From Desulfomarina profundi (GTDB lineage: Bacteria > Desulfobacterota > Desulfobulbia > Desulfobulbales > Desulfocapsaceae): a stretch of 64,000 bases of DNA. This document shows, one piece after another, positions 37,248-45,453 of this stretch (position 1 is its first letter; every line of letters begins with the position of its first letter). The translations under genes were made by a program, and so were the position numbers. The stretch covers positions 2,686,501 to 2,750,500 of the forward strand of contig NZ_AP024086.1 in NCBI RefSeq assembly GCF_019703855.1, read 5' to 3'. Under the pieces are notes generated by a model. That model did not search any database. It saw nothing but the letters and a program-made list of their open reading frames with translations, and had not been told where the DNA came from.

Positions 37248-37937
37248 TTAATGCATAGTTTTATCGTGTTCACTGAGAAATTTTTCCAGCAGCCTGGTTG
37301 TATCAATATCCGCAGGAAGTTCGCGCAGCAGTAAAATCTGCAGTTCAAACCAGTCACCATTTCGGATCATTTCTACAATATCAGCCTTGAGTAGATTTTG
37401 GAACAGTTCTTTATTGTCAACAGAATCGCCACCACGATCCAACACCGCCTCGCGGACCAAGGCCAGCAGGGCGACAGTTGCTTCATACTCCGGTCCTATT
37501 TCCTGTTCAAGCCACTGTCTTGTCTGTCTTGAAAGAGCGGGACTGCCTCCACCTGTGGATATGGCCACCAGCATTTCACCCCTCCTGAAATGGGCCGGGA
37601 CATGAAAATCGCTCCCTTCCGGATCATCGGCACTGTTCAGAAGCACCTGAAAATGGAGTGCATCCCTCTTCACAAGCGCCTGCACCTCAGGTCTGGAAGT
37701 TGCGGCAAAGGCCAGGTATGCTCCCTGCAGATCACCTTCTGCAAAGGCTCTTTTCAACCAGACCAGGCCCTGTTCCTGAATAATTTTCTCCAGGGCCACT
37801 GTGACTGACGGGCTCACAATCCTGACTTCGGCTCCGCATTCCAGCAGACTGGAAATCTTCCTGAAAGCGACACTTCCTCCGCCCACCACGACACAGAGAC
37901 GACCGGCAATATTTAAGTTGACAGGATAAAGGGCCAT
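37248..37937 (-). CDS. Siroheme synthase N-domain protein (precorrin-2 dehydrogenase/ferrochelatase, CysG-N/Met8-like)
   Basis: This is a 229-residue protein with the NAD-binding Rossmann start VVVGGGSVAFRKISSLLECG. It also has the dimer and catalytic segment HVPAHFRRGEMLVAISTGGG, followed by SPALSRQTRQWLE. It oxidises precorrin-2 and may insert iron to give siroheme, the cofactor of sulfite reductases. It lies 12 bases upstream of ccsB on the minus strand in the heme/siroheme operon with hemA, fitting the dissimilatory sulfur metabolism shown by the dsr genes. There is no uroporphyrinogen methylase domain, so that step needs a separate gene. Confidence 0.9.
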   Translation of the reverse strand: MALYPVNLNIAGRLCVVVGGGSVAFRKISSLLECGAEVRIVSPSVTVALEKIIQEQGLVWLKRAFAEGDLQGAYLAFAATSRPEVQALVKRDALHFQVLLNSADDPEGSDFHVPAHFRRGEMLVAISTGGGSPALSRQTRQWLEQEIGPEYEATVALLALVREAVLDRGGDSVDNKELFQNLLKADIVEMIRNGDWFELQILLLRELPADIDTTRLLEKFLSEHDKTMH

Positions 37938-37959
37938 GGATTGTTAACCGATCCTGAGT

Positions 37960-38658
37960 TTATCGTGGACGAAGACGATTGATCAATATTGTTATGTTTC
38001 CGTCATTTTTTCTTATGACCTGTTTCTTCGTTCCAATTTCAAAATCATCTTTGGCAAGCTCAAGAAACCGTGGCAGGCTCTTTCGCCTGGCATCATGGGC
38101 AAGATAAATCTCACCTCCCGGGTTCAAACAGGTATTGAACAGATTCAACAACGGCTGGAAAAACTCCTCCCGAAAAAGAATTTCGGCTCCGGCAAGGACA
38201 TCAAAAGAACCTATCTCATCCGGTTCAAGCCAGTCAAGATGGGCAAAACGAATTCCGGAAAGTTGTGATGCCGCTGCACTGACTCTCTGAAAATCCATGA
38301 TAATATCTTCGTAATCACTGATGGTCACGTCAAAACCGGCCGCCGCTGCCGCCAGGCCCGGAGCTCCAAGTCCCGCACCAAGTTCCAGCAGGGTTCTGTT
38401 CCTGCAGTTTTTCTGCCCTGCGAGGACATAAGCCAGAATCATGGCTGCATCCCACAGCCGGATCCAGAACGGGAACTCGGACACATCGGCAAACGGGTCC
38501 TTCCCGTCAAGAAACTGCTCAAGATCCGCAATCTTAAGAAGTCGTATCTTTTTTTCTCCGATTTTCAGACGATCAAACGTCAGTTTGTATTTTTTTCTGA
38601 TTCTATTATATATTTCCCGCTCTTTTTCGGGAAGTGTTCGAATATCCATTTCTTCCAA
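37960..38658 (-). CDS. SAM-dependent methyltransferase of the METTL/FAM86-like (methyltransferase 16) type
   Basis: This is a 232-residue protein. Motif I is LLELGAGLGAPGLAAAAAG, followed by DVTISDYEDIIMDF and FDVLAGAEILFREEFFQP. The PFWIRLWDAAMILAYVLA segment before motif I is characteristic of protein-lysine or nicotinamide-type methyltransferases related to eukaryotic METTL21/FAM86. The target cannot be read from sequence. It lies just upstream of the siroheme synthase gene on the same strand and may be in that unit. Confidence 0.7.
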   Translation of the reverse strand: MEEMDIRTLPEKEREIYNRIRKKYKLTFDRLKIGEKKIRLLKIADLEQFLDGKDPFADVSEFPFWIRLWDAAMILAYVLAGQKNCRNRTLLELGAGLGAPGLAAAAAGFDVTISDYEDIIMDFQRVSAAASQLSGIRFAHLDWLEPDEIGSFDVLAGAEILFREEFFQPLLNLFNTCLNPGGEIYLAHDARRKSLPRFLELAKDDFEIGTKKQVIRKNDGNITILINRLRPR

Positions 38659-38727
38659 ATCCTTTTTGACCCGTTTATCTGAAAATCCCCCAGGAAAGGC
38701 CGTTTCGCCACAGTCGGATTTTCATTT

Positions 38728-39552
38728 TTATCCGGCAATGAAAAAAGTATAGCCAAAACCAGCGGCAGCAAGTACCAGGCAGTAATAACCAAACCATTGC
38801 AGCCTGTTTTTCCGTATAATATCAAGTAACAGTTTAATTGCAAAATACCCGGAAACTGCTGACATTGCAGCTCCTGCGAAGATATTCACGAGACCGCCCG
38901 CAGTGGGAGGATTGCTGACAAGATCACCAAACTGCAGAACCGCTGCACCAACTATTGCCGGAATAGACATAAGAAAGGAAAACCTGGCTATTTTTTCCCG
39001 ATCAACCCCCAGGAGCATTCCGGCAAAAATAGTTGACCCGGAACGGGACAGTCCCGGCAATATGGCGCATGCCTGGGCACACCCCACAAGCAGACTTCGA
39101 GACCAGTTCAACGGTCTGTCTCTCTGGGGCAGGTACCTGGTAATAATCATTAATAAACCGGTCACCGCCAGCATGGAATACACAATTAAAATATTATCAA
39201 ACAATTTTTCCACGCTGTCCTTGAAAAAGAGACCGACCACAACCGCAGGCAGGGTGGCTATAACTATATAAATATCCATCATCAGAAATTGAAGGACACC
39301 AGCTTCACGATTCCCCCGGAGCCAGGAGAAAGGGGCCTTGATCATTTCAAGCAGTTCCCTGCGAAAAACAAGAACAACCGCCAGAAGCGTTCCCTGGTGG
39401 ACAAACACGTCAAAAACCACGCCCTGATCCTGGAACTTCATCAATTGAGAACCGATCACCAAATGCCCGGAACTGGAAATCGGGAGAAACTCGGTGAGTC
39501 CCTGGAGTGCTCCAAGAACCAATGCTTTAAGTAATTCCAAAAGATACCTCAA
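38728..39552 (-). CDS. uppP: Undecaprenyl-diphosphatase UppP (BacA)
   Basis: This is a 274-residue integral membrane enzyme that recycles undecaprenyl diphosphate to the monophosphate carrier for peptidoglycan and O-antigen synthesis. The signature GLTEFLPISSSGHLVIG and the second motif PGLSRSGSTIFAGMLLGVDR are complete. About eight transmembrane segments are present. It heads a minus-strand run ending at hemA and the hypothetical gene. Confidence 0.93.
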   Translation of the reverse strand: MRYLLELLKALVLGALQGLTEFLPISSSGHLVIGSQLMKFQDQGVVFDVFVHQGTLLAVVLVFRRELLEMIKAPFSWLRGNREAGVLQFLMMDIYIVIATLPAVVVGLFFKDSVEKLFDNILIVYSMLAVTGLLMIITRYLPQRDRPLNWSRSLLVGCAQACAILPGLSRSGSTIFAGMLLGVDREKIARFSFLMSIPAIVGAAVLQFGDLVSNPPTAGGLVNIFAGAAMSAVSGYFAIKLLLDIIRKNRLQWFGYYCLVLAAAGFGYTFFIAG

Positions 39553-39739
39553 TAAGGATTAAAATAGAGCAAGACGTCAGGGAGAAGACAATTCGCATTT
39601 TCCTTCTACAATATTAATCATCTACATGCTTCAGATAAACCGACATGGACGGTTGGCTCGGCAACTTACGTCCTGTGGGTGCAACAAAGAAATGAAAATC
39701 AGACTGCGGCAAAACGACCTTCAGCAATAAGATTTTCAG

Positions 39740-39776
39740 AAAAAAAAAGGCCGGTTGATCTGAGACCAACCGACCA
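39740..39776 (-). terminator. Intrinsic terminator of the small secreted-protein gene
   Basis: On the minus strand GGTCGGTTG and CAACCGGCC form a stem of about nine pairs with one mismatch and a GTCTCAGAT loop, followed by T8. It lies about 33 bases after the stop codon at 39809. Confidence 0.85.
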
Positions 39777-39808
39777 AGGAAAATACTTAAATTTCCCTAC
39801 TCTGTCAA

Positions 39809-40018
39809 TTAACAACCCTCAACAGCACTCTTCTTCTTGGGAGGAGTGACTTTTACCTTGTCCCCTGCTTTGAGTTTATTGGCTTTTTTGCAGGTCATGG
39901 TAACTGTGTTGCCATCAACTGAATCAACGGTGCACTTTACTTTTGCAGCAAATCCCAAACCTGCTGAACTCAGAGCAAAAACCACAGCCAATGCAAGAAT
40001 TACGATTTTTTTGTTCAT
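39809..40018 (-). CDS. Small secreted protein of unknown function
   Basis: This is a 69-residue protein starting at ATG 40018 after AGGAGAAGGA. A signal peptide (KKIVILALAVVFALSSAGLG, then FAA) precedes a 45-residue mature part. That part contains the sequence KCTVDSVDGNTVTMTCKKAN, a two-cysteine beta-hairpin-like unit, and a Lys-rich C-terminal end. I do not recognise a family, though the repeated V/T strands suggest a small OB- or SH3-like barrel. It has its own candidate promoter and strong terminator, so it is a separate, probably well-expressed gene. Confidence 0.75.
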   Translation of the reverse strand: MNKKIVILALAVVFALSSAGLGFAAKVKCTVDSVDGNTVTMTCKKANKLKAGDKVKVTPPKKKSAVEGC

Positions 40019-40149
40019 TGTCCTTCTCCTGTTTGCTTGATTGTAAGCATCCACCGTGTATGGACCCTATCCCCTGGATCCACCCCCGGAAAACGCTGGT
40101 AACATGGAATTACACTCCATTCACAGAAACAACTCCATCCAACGGGGAC

Positions 40150-40178
40150 AGTGTATTGTATTTTTCTGTCAGGTGCAA
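40150..40178 (-). promoter_or_regulatory. Candidate sigma-70 promoter for the small secreted protein
   Basis: On the minus strand TTGCAC (40178-40173) and TACACT (40155-40150) are separated by 17 bases. Transcription would give a leader of about 125 nt to the start at 40018. Confidence 0.45.
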
Positions 40179-40188
40179 TAGAGATTGC

Positions 40189-40692
40189 TTAATTAAGAAG
40201 ACTGTTAATATCTTTTTCCAGCACAGAATGTTCCACATAGCCAATATAACTTTTTACCACATTACCTGATCTGTTTACCAGAAAAGATGCCGGAATAGTG
40301 TAAACACCACCAAAATCCATATTTGTCTGCAGATCTGCCATCAGAACAGGATAGTTGATATCCTTCGCTTTCACAAAGCTGCGAACTCTATCCATTCCCT
40401 TTTGATCAACTGAAAATCCGATAACTGTAAAACCCGATTCAGCCAGCTTTTTCTGTAGATCAATCAGAACAGGAACCTCCTCTTTACACGGTGGGCACCA
40501 TGTGGCAAAAAAAGTAATATAAAGAACCTTTCCCGCAAAAGCACTGCTCTTGACCACACTGCCGTCCTGAACACTCTTTAAAGCGAACTTCGGCAGTTTT
40601 GTTGCAGCCTGCACAGGTAACACTGATATGGAAAAGATAGTCAAAACAAGACAGGCAGCGAAAATCGACAGCATGGTTTTACAATTTTTCAT
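40189..40692 (-). CDS. TlpA/ResA-like secreted thioredoxin
   Basis: This is a 167-residue periplasmic protein with an N-terminal signal or anchor (MLSIFAACLVLTIFSISVLP) and an AhpC/TSA-like thioredoxin fold. The redox motif WCPPCKEE sits in YITFFATWCPPCKEEVPVLI, and the cis-Pro loop is in GGVYTIPASFLVNRSG. Such proteins reduce apocytochrome c cysteines or protect against disulfides. This is plausible here, given ccsB and the c-type cytochromes. The stop and the small-gene promoter are almost adjacent. Confidence 0.88.
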   Translation of the reverse strand: MKNCKTMLSIFAACLVLTIFSISVLPVQAATKLPKFALKSVQDGSVVKSSAFAGKVLYITFFATWCPPCKEEVPVLIDLQKKLAESGFTVIGFSVDQKGMDRVRSFVKAKDINYPVLMADLQTNMDFGGVYTIPASFLVNRSGNVVKSYIGYVEHSVLEKDINSLLN

Positions 40693-41161
40693 ATTTTACT
40701 CCGGATTAAAGTTCACCTGAATCCTGCACTTCAGGTTCATTATTTTTGCCATTTCCATTTATATGATATATCTTTGCGACAAAATATTCCATGTAACAGC
40801 AAAGTCAACACAATATCACCTCAATTCCGTACTTGAGGATTCAGGGGAGTAAAAGACAAGGTAAGCTGAACGCAGCAGACAAAACGATGACACTGGACAG
40901 AAGAGTTGCTGTACATGTGGAGATGTACCGATTATACTCCAGTGCATTAACTGGTGCTTGTCCGGAAATGAAATTCTTTGTTCGAGTTCAAAGAGTATAG
41001 GTTGCCATAATTTACTGCCAGGCAGACAAAGACTCCAGGAACTTTGAACCTGACACCGCCAGAACTGATGGAAAACACGGATTAACCCTCTATTTTTTCA
41101 TACAAAATACGAAAAGCACGCATAACCAATCACATTTTTTATTCCACGACCAAGGACCCCC
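40693..41161. other. Intergenic region with repeat fragments
   Basis: No gene is seen. ACCTGAATCCTGCACTTCAGGT (40715-40736) resembles an isolated family A end arranged as a small hairpin. TTGTCCGGAAATGAAATTCTT near 40954 matches the family C left end, and CCTGACACCGCCAGAACTG near 41050 matches the family B right module. The divergent tlpA-like and surA-like promoters must lie here. Confidence 0.45.
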
Positions 41162-42172
41162 ATGCACAACTCTCAGACCATTCCCCTTTTCAAGGTATTT
41201 TTCTTTATTTTTTTCTTCTCCGTCCTCTGCCTCAAACCGGTCAGTTCCAGAACCGAAGTGATCGACAAAGTGGTTGCCGTTGTCAATGATGATATTATAA
41301 CACTTTCAGAAGTCGAACAGGAAGCCGAGGGACTCTACAGGGCTATTGCCCAGAAAAATTCAGGAGACTCTCTCCTGCTTGCCCTGGATAAGGCAAGAGA
41401 AAAAACCCTGGATGCCCTTATTGACAAGAAACTCATCATCCAGAAGGCAAAGCAGTTTCACGTCTCGGTCAGTCAAGAAGAGATAGACAAAGCCTATGAA
41501 AAGGTGAGAGCCCGTGCAGGTCTGGACAAAACCACCTTTAAAAAGAAGCTGAAGGAATCAGGGATGACGGAAAAAATGTACAGATCAAACCTGGAAACAC
41601 GACTGCTTCAGAAAAAACTGATCAGTTATGATGTCCGCTCCAAAGTAGTCATTACTGAGGCTATGATTGTCGATTACTTTGATGAACACTACACAAAAAA
41701 GGTAAAAAAGGGCAGCTTCTATCTCCTGCAGATTGGGTTCACCTGGGACGAAACCGGCGATCCGCAGAAAGAGACTGAAAACAAAGAGCACGCCCTCAGG
41801 ACAGCCGAACGGGTCCACAAGCTGGCGCTTTCCGGTCAGAAATTCAGAAAACTTGCCAAAAAATTCTCAAGCCTTCCCTCCGCCAGCGACGGTGGTGACA
41901 TCGGCATCTTCACCCTTGATGAAATGGCTCCTGCCATGCGTAAAGCCGTTGCAGACCTGGAACCTGGAGCAATCAGCGATATTGTCAAAATCGGCAGCAG
42001 TTTCCAATTTTTCAAGCTGCTGTCGGGTAATAAAGACGCTATAATTGTCACTGCATCCTATGAAGATGTAAAAGAAGAAATAAAACAGAAACTGTATGAA
42101 AAAAAGCTGAAGGAAGCGTACTCCGACTGGGTGAAAAAACTGAAGGAAAAAGCGTATATCCGTAAACTGTAA
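41162..42172 (+). CDS. Periplasmic peptidyl-prolyl isomerase chaperone, SurA-like
   Basis: This is a 336-residue protein with a signal peptide (IPLFKVFFFIFFFSVLCL). A SurA N-terminal chaperone domain follows (about 30-165; VDKVVAVVNDDIITLSEVEQ; LDALIDKKLIIQKAKQFHV). One parvulin PPIase domain comes next (LAKKFSSLPSASDGGDIGIF). E. coli SurA has two parvulin domains; one here is common in deltaproteobacteria. It delivers outer-membrane proteins such as LptD to the BAM complex. The start ATG lies after GACCCCC, a weak ribosome-binding site. Confidence 0.88.
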   Translation: MHNSQTIPLFKVFFFIFFFSVLCLKPVSSRTEVIDKVVAVVNDDIITLSEVEQEAEGLYRAIAQKNSGDSLLLALDKAREKTLDALIDKKLIIQKAKQFHVSVSQEEIDKAYEKVRARAGLDKTTFKKKLKESGMTEKMYRSNLETRLLQKKLISYDVRSKVVITEAMIVDYFDEHYTKKVKKGSFYLLQIGFTWDETGDPQKETENKEHALRTAERVHKLALSGQKFRKLAKKFSSLPSASDGGDIGIFTLDEMAPAMRKAVADLEPGAISDIVKIGSSFQFFKLLSGNKDAIIVTASYEDVKEEIKQKLYEKKLKEAYSDWVKKLKEKAYIRKL

Positions 42173-42217
42173 AAATAAAACAGCGGATATTTTCACCTCA
42201 ATCCTGCAGGCTTATCT

Positions 42218-42358
42218 TGTGTCTGTCCAGAAATGAGGTTTTTTGTTCGAGTTCATGGGGCATTAAAAAATAAAAAGCGCAGCATATTAAGTATATGTGA
42301 GCATTTTTATTTTTCGTGGCGACGCAGAAATCGGGCAAAAAGGCCATTTATGGACAAC
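42218..42358 (+). mobile_element. Repeat family C, most complete copy (about 140 bp)
   Basis: The left end TGTGTCTGTCCAGAAATGAG and the right end CCATTTATGGACAACCAC are imperfect inverted repeats. The interior holds a strong palindrome (AAAATAAAAAGCGCAGCATA and its return arm near 42300). There is no coding capacity. Copies or fragments lie at 14511, 17940, 25963, 40954 and 51880. It is in the surA-rodZ gap. Confidence 0.75.
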
Positions 42359-42386
42359 CACTATCTTAAATACCAGGAATTAAAAC

Positions 42387-43226
42387 ATGTCTCTTGAAAC
42401 CTCCGACACAGAATATATTTCATTAGGCGAGCTCCTCCGCCGGACCCGCATTGAACAGGGGTTTGATCTTGATCAGGTTTCGGTCGAAACAAAAATCACC
42501 ATAACCAACCTGACAGCAATGGAAGAGGACGATTTCGAAACACTTCCCGCCGAGGCATTTACCCGCGGTTTCTACACTCTCTACGCGAGAATGCTCACCC
42601 TTGATCCGGAAGAAATCCTGCAGATATACACCAAGGAAAAAAATGCACATTCCGGTAAGAAAACACGGACAACCCCTCCACCCAATAAACTGGCACAGCA
42701 GGTTGGCAATATGGCTGAACGCCCCTCGGTCATGCCGGTTTCCTGCGCAGGATTGACCATCCTGTTCATCCTGTTAAGTGGCGCCTTTGTCTGCTGGTAT
42801 TTTTCATGGAACCCTGCCACCTATCTCAGTGAAAGACTGCGGGCATTCCAGAAGCAGGACGTTTCCACCCAGCTTAAAGAGCAGCAGGAGGTAAGTGACT
42901 CAGAAAGTCCCTCATTCACAGTAGCGGAAATCAAGACCTCCCCCGATGAAACAACGACGATACAGGAGGCTTCTCCCAAATATCGGGTCGAAGCTGTTTT
43001 CACAAATGCAGGATCCCTTACCCTTGCAATTGACGGGGAATCACCCAGAAAGCTCAATTTTGCACAGGGAGAAACAGTGACCTGGGAGGCGAATGAGAAG
43101 ATGGAACTTGTTCTCAATACGAAAAATCTTCCGAAATTGACTCTCAACGGCATCCCCATCTCTTATCCGGAAACCGACAAACAGCAGATAACGATCCAGA
43201 TTCCAGAATATCTTCTTGACCAGTAA
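42387..43226 (+). CDS. rodZ: RodZ-like cytoskeletal membrane protein
   Basis: This is a 279-residue protein. An Xre-type HTH (about 10-75; LGELLRRTRIEQGFDLDQVS) is followed by a linker, one transmembrane helix (CAGLTILFILLSGAFVCWYF) and a C-terminal periplasmic DUF4115 domain (VEAVFTNAGSLTLAIDGESP). The domain order matches RodZ, which links the MreB cytoskeleton to cell-wall synthesis. The stop overlaps the recO start (TAATG). Confidence 0.85.
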   Translation: MSLETSDTEYISLGELLRRTRIEQGFDLDQVSVETKITITNLTAMEEDDFETLPAEAFTRGFYTLYARMLTLDPEEILQIYTKEKNAHSGKKTRTTPPPNKLAQQVGNMAERPSVMPVSCAGLTILFILLSGAFVCWYFSWNPATYLSERLRAFQKQDVSTQLKEQQEVSDSESPSFTVAEIKTSPDETTTIQEASPKYRVEAVFTNAGSLTLAIDGESPRKLNFAQGETVTWEANEKMELVLNTKNLPKLTLNGIPISYPETDKQQITIQIPEYLLDQ

Positions 43227-43987
43227 TGTCAGCAATCTCCAGGGAAACGAAGGCCATTGTTCTTGACAGTTTCGAACACGGCGAATCGGATATCATCCTT
43301 ACCCTGCTCTGCAGAGACAGCGGCAGACTCGCAGTCATTGCCAAAGGCGCCAAACGAAGCAAGAAACGTTTTGTCAACAAGCTTGAGCTGTTCAGTTTTC
43401 TTCACATCACCTACAGAACCGCAGCCAATAGAGATCTCGGCTTTCTGGCAGAGGCAGAGCTGCATACCGGATTCCTCAATATCCGCAGCAATTACGACCT
43501 CTACTGTACTGCATCAGTACTCCGGGAATTCCTACTCCTTGCAATCCGTGAAAATATAACCGATGACAGGCTGTTTCGCCTGGCACTCTGGGCCCTGCAC
43601 AACATGGACAGGAATAACCAGCCCGGTGCCATCCTCGCTCTCTTTCTGATTCATTTCTATGATTGTATCGGTTATCGCCCGGATTTTACCAGCTGCAGCC
43701 GCTGTCGGATTCCCCTGCAGGACAGGGGCAAATACTGTTTTGACAGCACGGCAGGAGGTCTTGTCTGCACCTCCTGCCTCACTTCTGCCAAACGGCACGC
43801 TCCCCTCTCCCGGGGTACCATAAGAATGCTGGCGTCAGCCCAGAACAGGTCGCTGGAGAAACTGCATAATCTGAAAATTTCGGGAAAAATACTGACAGAA
43901 ACGCTGGGACTCCTGCATACCTACGGGAGACAGATTTTTCAAAGGGAAATAGTGTCCTGGAAACTGATGTCCCCAGATAGAAGGTAA
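43226..43987 (+). CDS. recO: DNA recombination mediator RecO
   Basis: This is a 253-residue protein. An OB-fold N-terminal domain (KAIVLDSFEHGESDIILTLL; RLAVIAKGAKRSKKRF) is followed by a helical domain and zinc-binding cysteines CSRCRIPLQDRGKYCF and VCTSC. RecO works with RecR to load RecA on SSB-coated DNA. Its start shares one A with the rodZ stop, so the two are coupled. A family A element begins 29 bases after its stop. Confidence 0.92.
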   Translation: MSAISRETKAIVLDSFEHGESDIILTLLCRDSGRLAVIAKGAKRSKKRFVNKLELFSFLHITYRTAANRDLGFLAEAELHTGFLNIRSNYDLYCTASVLREFLLLAIRENITDDRLFRLALWALHNMDRNNQPGAILALFLIHFYDCIGYRPDFTSCSRCRIPLQDRGKYCFDSTAGGLVCTSCLTSAKRHAPLSRGTIRMLASAQNRSLEKLHNLKISGKILTETLGLLHTYGRQIFQREIVSWKLMSPDRR

Positions 43988-44015
43988 GTGATCAGTTACG
44001 ATAGAAGATATTAAA

Positions 44016-44260
44016 CCTAAATCCTGCACTTCGGGAACAAAGAAAAAATATTTATAATGTATAAACAGATAGTTATAATATTACAGTAGGGGCTGTACTA
44101 CTCACTATCAGAGTGAGATTGTTTTTTCTTTATTCCCTTGCCCTGGGGGATTGGCAATTTTATCGAATCTGCTTCGTTATCAAGTGCTTGAAGTATGTTA
44201 ATACGTCTGTGCCCTTGATGCCTCGCATCTCCGAAAAACTTGCCAATTGCAGGATTTAGG
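44016..44260 (+). mobile_element. Non-autonomous repeat family A, copy 2 (245 bp)
   Basis: The ends are CCTAAATCCTGCA and TGCAGGATTTAGG. The exact 5-bp direct repeat TTAAA flanks it (44011-44015 and 44261-44265). The right duplicate contains the birA stop codon on the minus strand. It is inverted relative to copy 3 at 45193-45437. There is no coding capacity; an internal hairpin CTCACTATCAGAGTGAG is visible. Confidence 0.92.
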
Positions 44261-45178
44261 TTAAAGGTAACGAACCTCCCCACTGTATTCGGTTTTTTCA
44301 AAACCGTCATCCAGCTGTATGACCAGGCCACCCGCAGGGTTGATTCCCAGCACCTTTCCCTCATACTGTGGTGACTCCATTACATCAAAACCATAAAGAA
44401 CCCGCCGGCCGATAGTGTCTGACAGCTCCTTCCACCTGCAAAGCAGCAGGTGCTCTCCATCTTTCCCGGAAAAACCGTCCCCCCTCAGCCCACGAGCCTC
44501 TTCATAATGAAGCAGGCCGAAATACCAGGCCAGACGGGAGAGAAAAAGGACCGAAAAGGATACAAGATCAACTTCCCGTCCCAGAATTTCGGATAATGAA
44601 ACTGCATTGGAAGACAATTCCGCTGGAAATCGACTGTTATTGACATTAATACCGAATCCGACAAGATTATATTCTTCCCCGGTAGTCTCTTCGGTAAATG
44701 TTTCCACCAGAAAACCTGCCAGTTTTCTATCATCCAGGAGAACATCATTTACCCAGCGGATTGTGGCCGATTCCGCACCACTGTCACGTACAGCCTCACA
44801 ACAGGCAAGACCGACCGCCAATGGAAGAAAACTGCGGGAACCCGGCAACAGCGTATTGGCATGCACCAGACAGCCCCACACACCACCGGCGGGCGCATGC
44901 CAGACCCGGGAAAAACGCCCTTTGGACGATCCCATGGAGTCGGCAAGAATAACAGTTCCGTTTCGAAATGATTTTCCCGCGGCGACCGTTTCCCTGATTT
45001 GTTTGCGACCATGGGTCATGGCACGTTCAAGAAAAACATGGCTTTCAATCTGCGAACCGACAAAACAGCCATACCGGGCTATTATGGCCGCATCATCCGG
45101 CAGATTTTTTCTGTTCTGCACATATCTCGCCAGAAGAGCTTGGACGTCTTCCGGTTTTGGGCTGTTTTCCGCAGTCAT
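44261..45178 (-). CDS. birA: Biotin-protein ligase BirA
   Basis: This is a 305-residue protein with a biotin ligase domain. The biotin/ATP-binding region appears as DSMGSSKGRFSRVWHAPAGG, where the usual glycine/arginine loop is diverged but recognisable. RWVNDVLLDDRKLAGFLVET and VGFGINVNNS follow. The N-terminal ~70 residues do not look like the HTH of bifunctional BirA, so it is probably a ligase only. Its stop codon lies inside the target-site duplication of repeat copy 2, and copy 3 begins 14 bases before its start. Both ends of the gene are therefore bounded by inverted elements. It attaches biotin to carboxylase carriers. Confidence 0.9.
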   Translation of the reverse strand: MTAENSPKPEDVQALLARYVQNRKNLPDDAAIIARYGCFVGSQIESHVFLERAMTHGRKQIRETVAAGKSFRNGTVILADSMGSSKGRFSRVWHAPAGGVWGCLVHANTLLPGSRSFLPLAVGLACCEAVRDSGAESATIRWVNDVLLDDRKLAGFLVETFTEETTGEEYNLVGFGINVNNSRFPAELSSNAVSLSEILGREVDLVSFSVLFLSRLAWYFGLLHYEEARGLRGDGFSGKDGEHLLLCRWKELSDTIGRRVLYGFDVMESPQYEGKVLGINPAGGLVIQLDDGFEKTEYSGEVRYL

Positions 45179-45192
45179 ATATTAAATTAAGA

Positions 45193-45437
45193 CCTAAATC
45201 CTGCAATTGGCAAGTTTTTCGGAGATGCGAGGCATCAAGGGCGCAGACGTATTAACATACTTCAAGCACTTGATAACGAAGCAGATTCGATAAAATTGCC
45301 AATCCCCCAGGGCAAGGGAATAAAGAAAAAACAATCTCACTCTGATAGTGAGTAGTACAGCCCCTACTGCAATATGATAGCTATCTGTTTATACAGTATA
45401 AATATTTTTTCTTTATTCCCGAAGTGCAGGATTTAGG
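45193..45437 (-). mobile_element. Non-autonomous repeat family A, copy 3 (245 bp)
   Basis: It is the inverted counterpart of copy 2 with identical length and 13-bp ends. The exact 5-bp direct repeat TAAGA flanks it (45188-45192 and 45438-45442), showing a separate insertion. It sits between the starts of birA and the end of the biotin/lipoyl-domain gene and probably separates the two transcripts. Confidence 0.92.
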
Positions 45438-45453
45438 TAAGATAAATACCCCC

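Noticed and set aside
44016-45437. birA plus its two flanking repeats as a composite transposon
   Set aside because: Each repeat has its own different 5-bp duplication, showing independent insertions; no duplication spans the whole unit.
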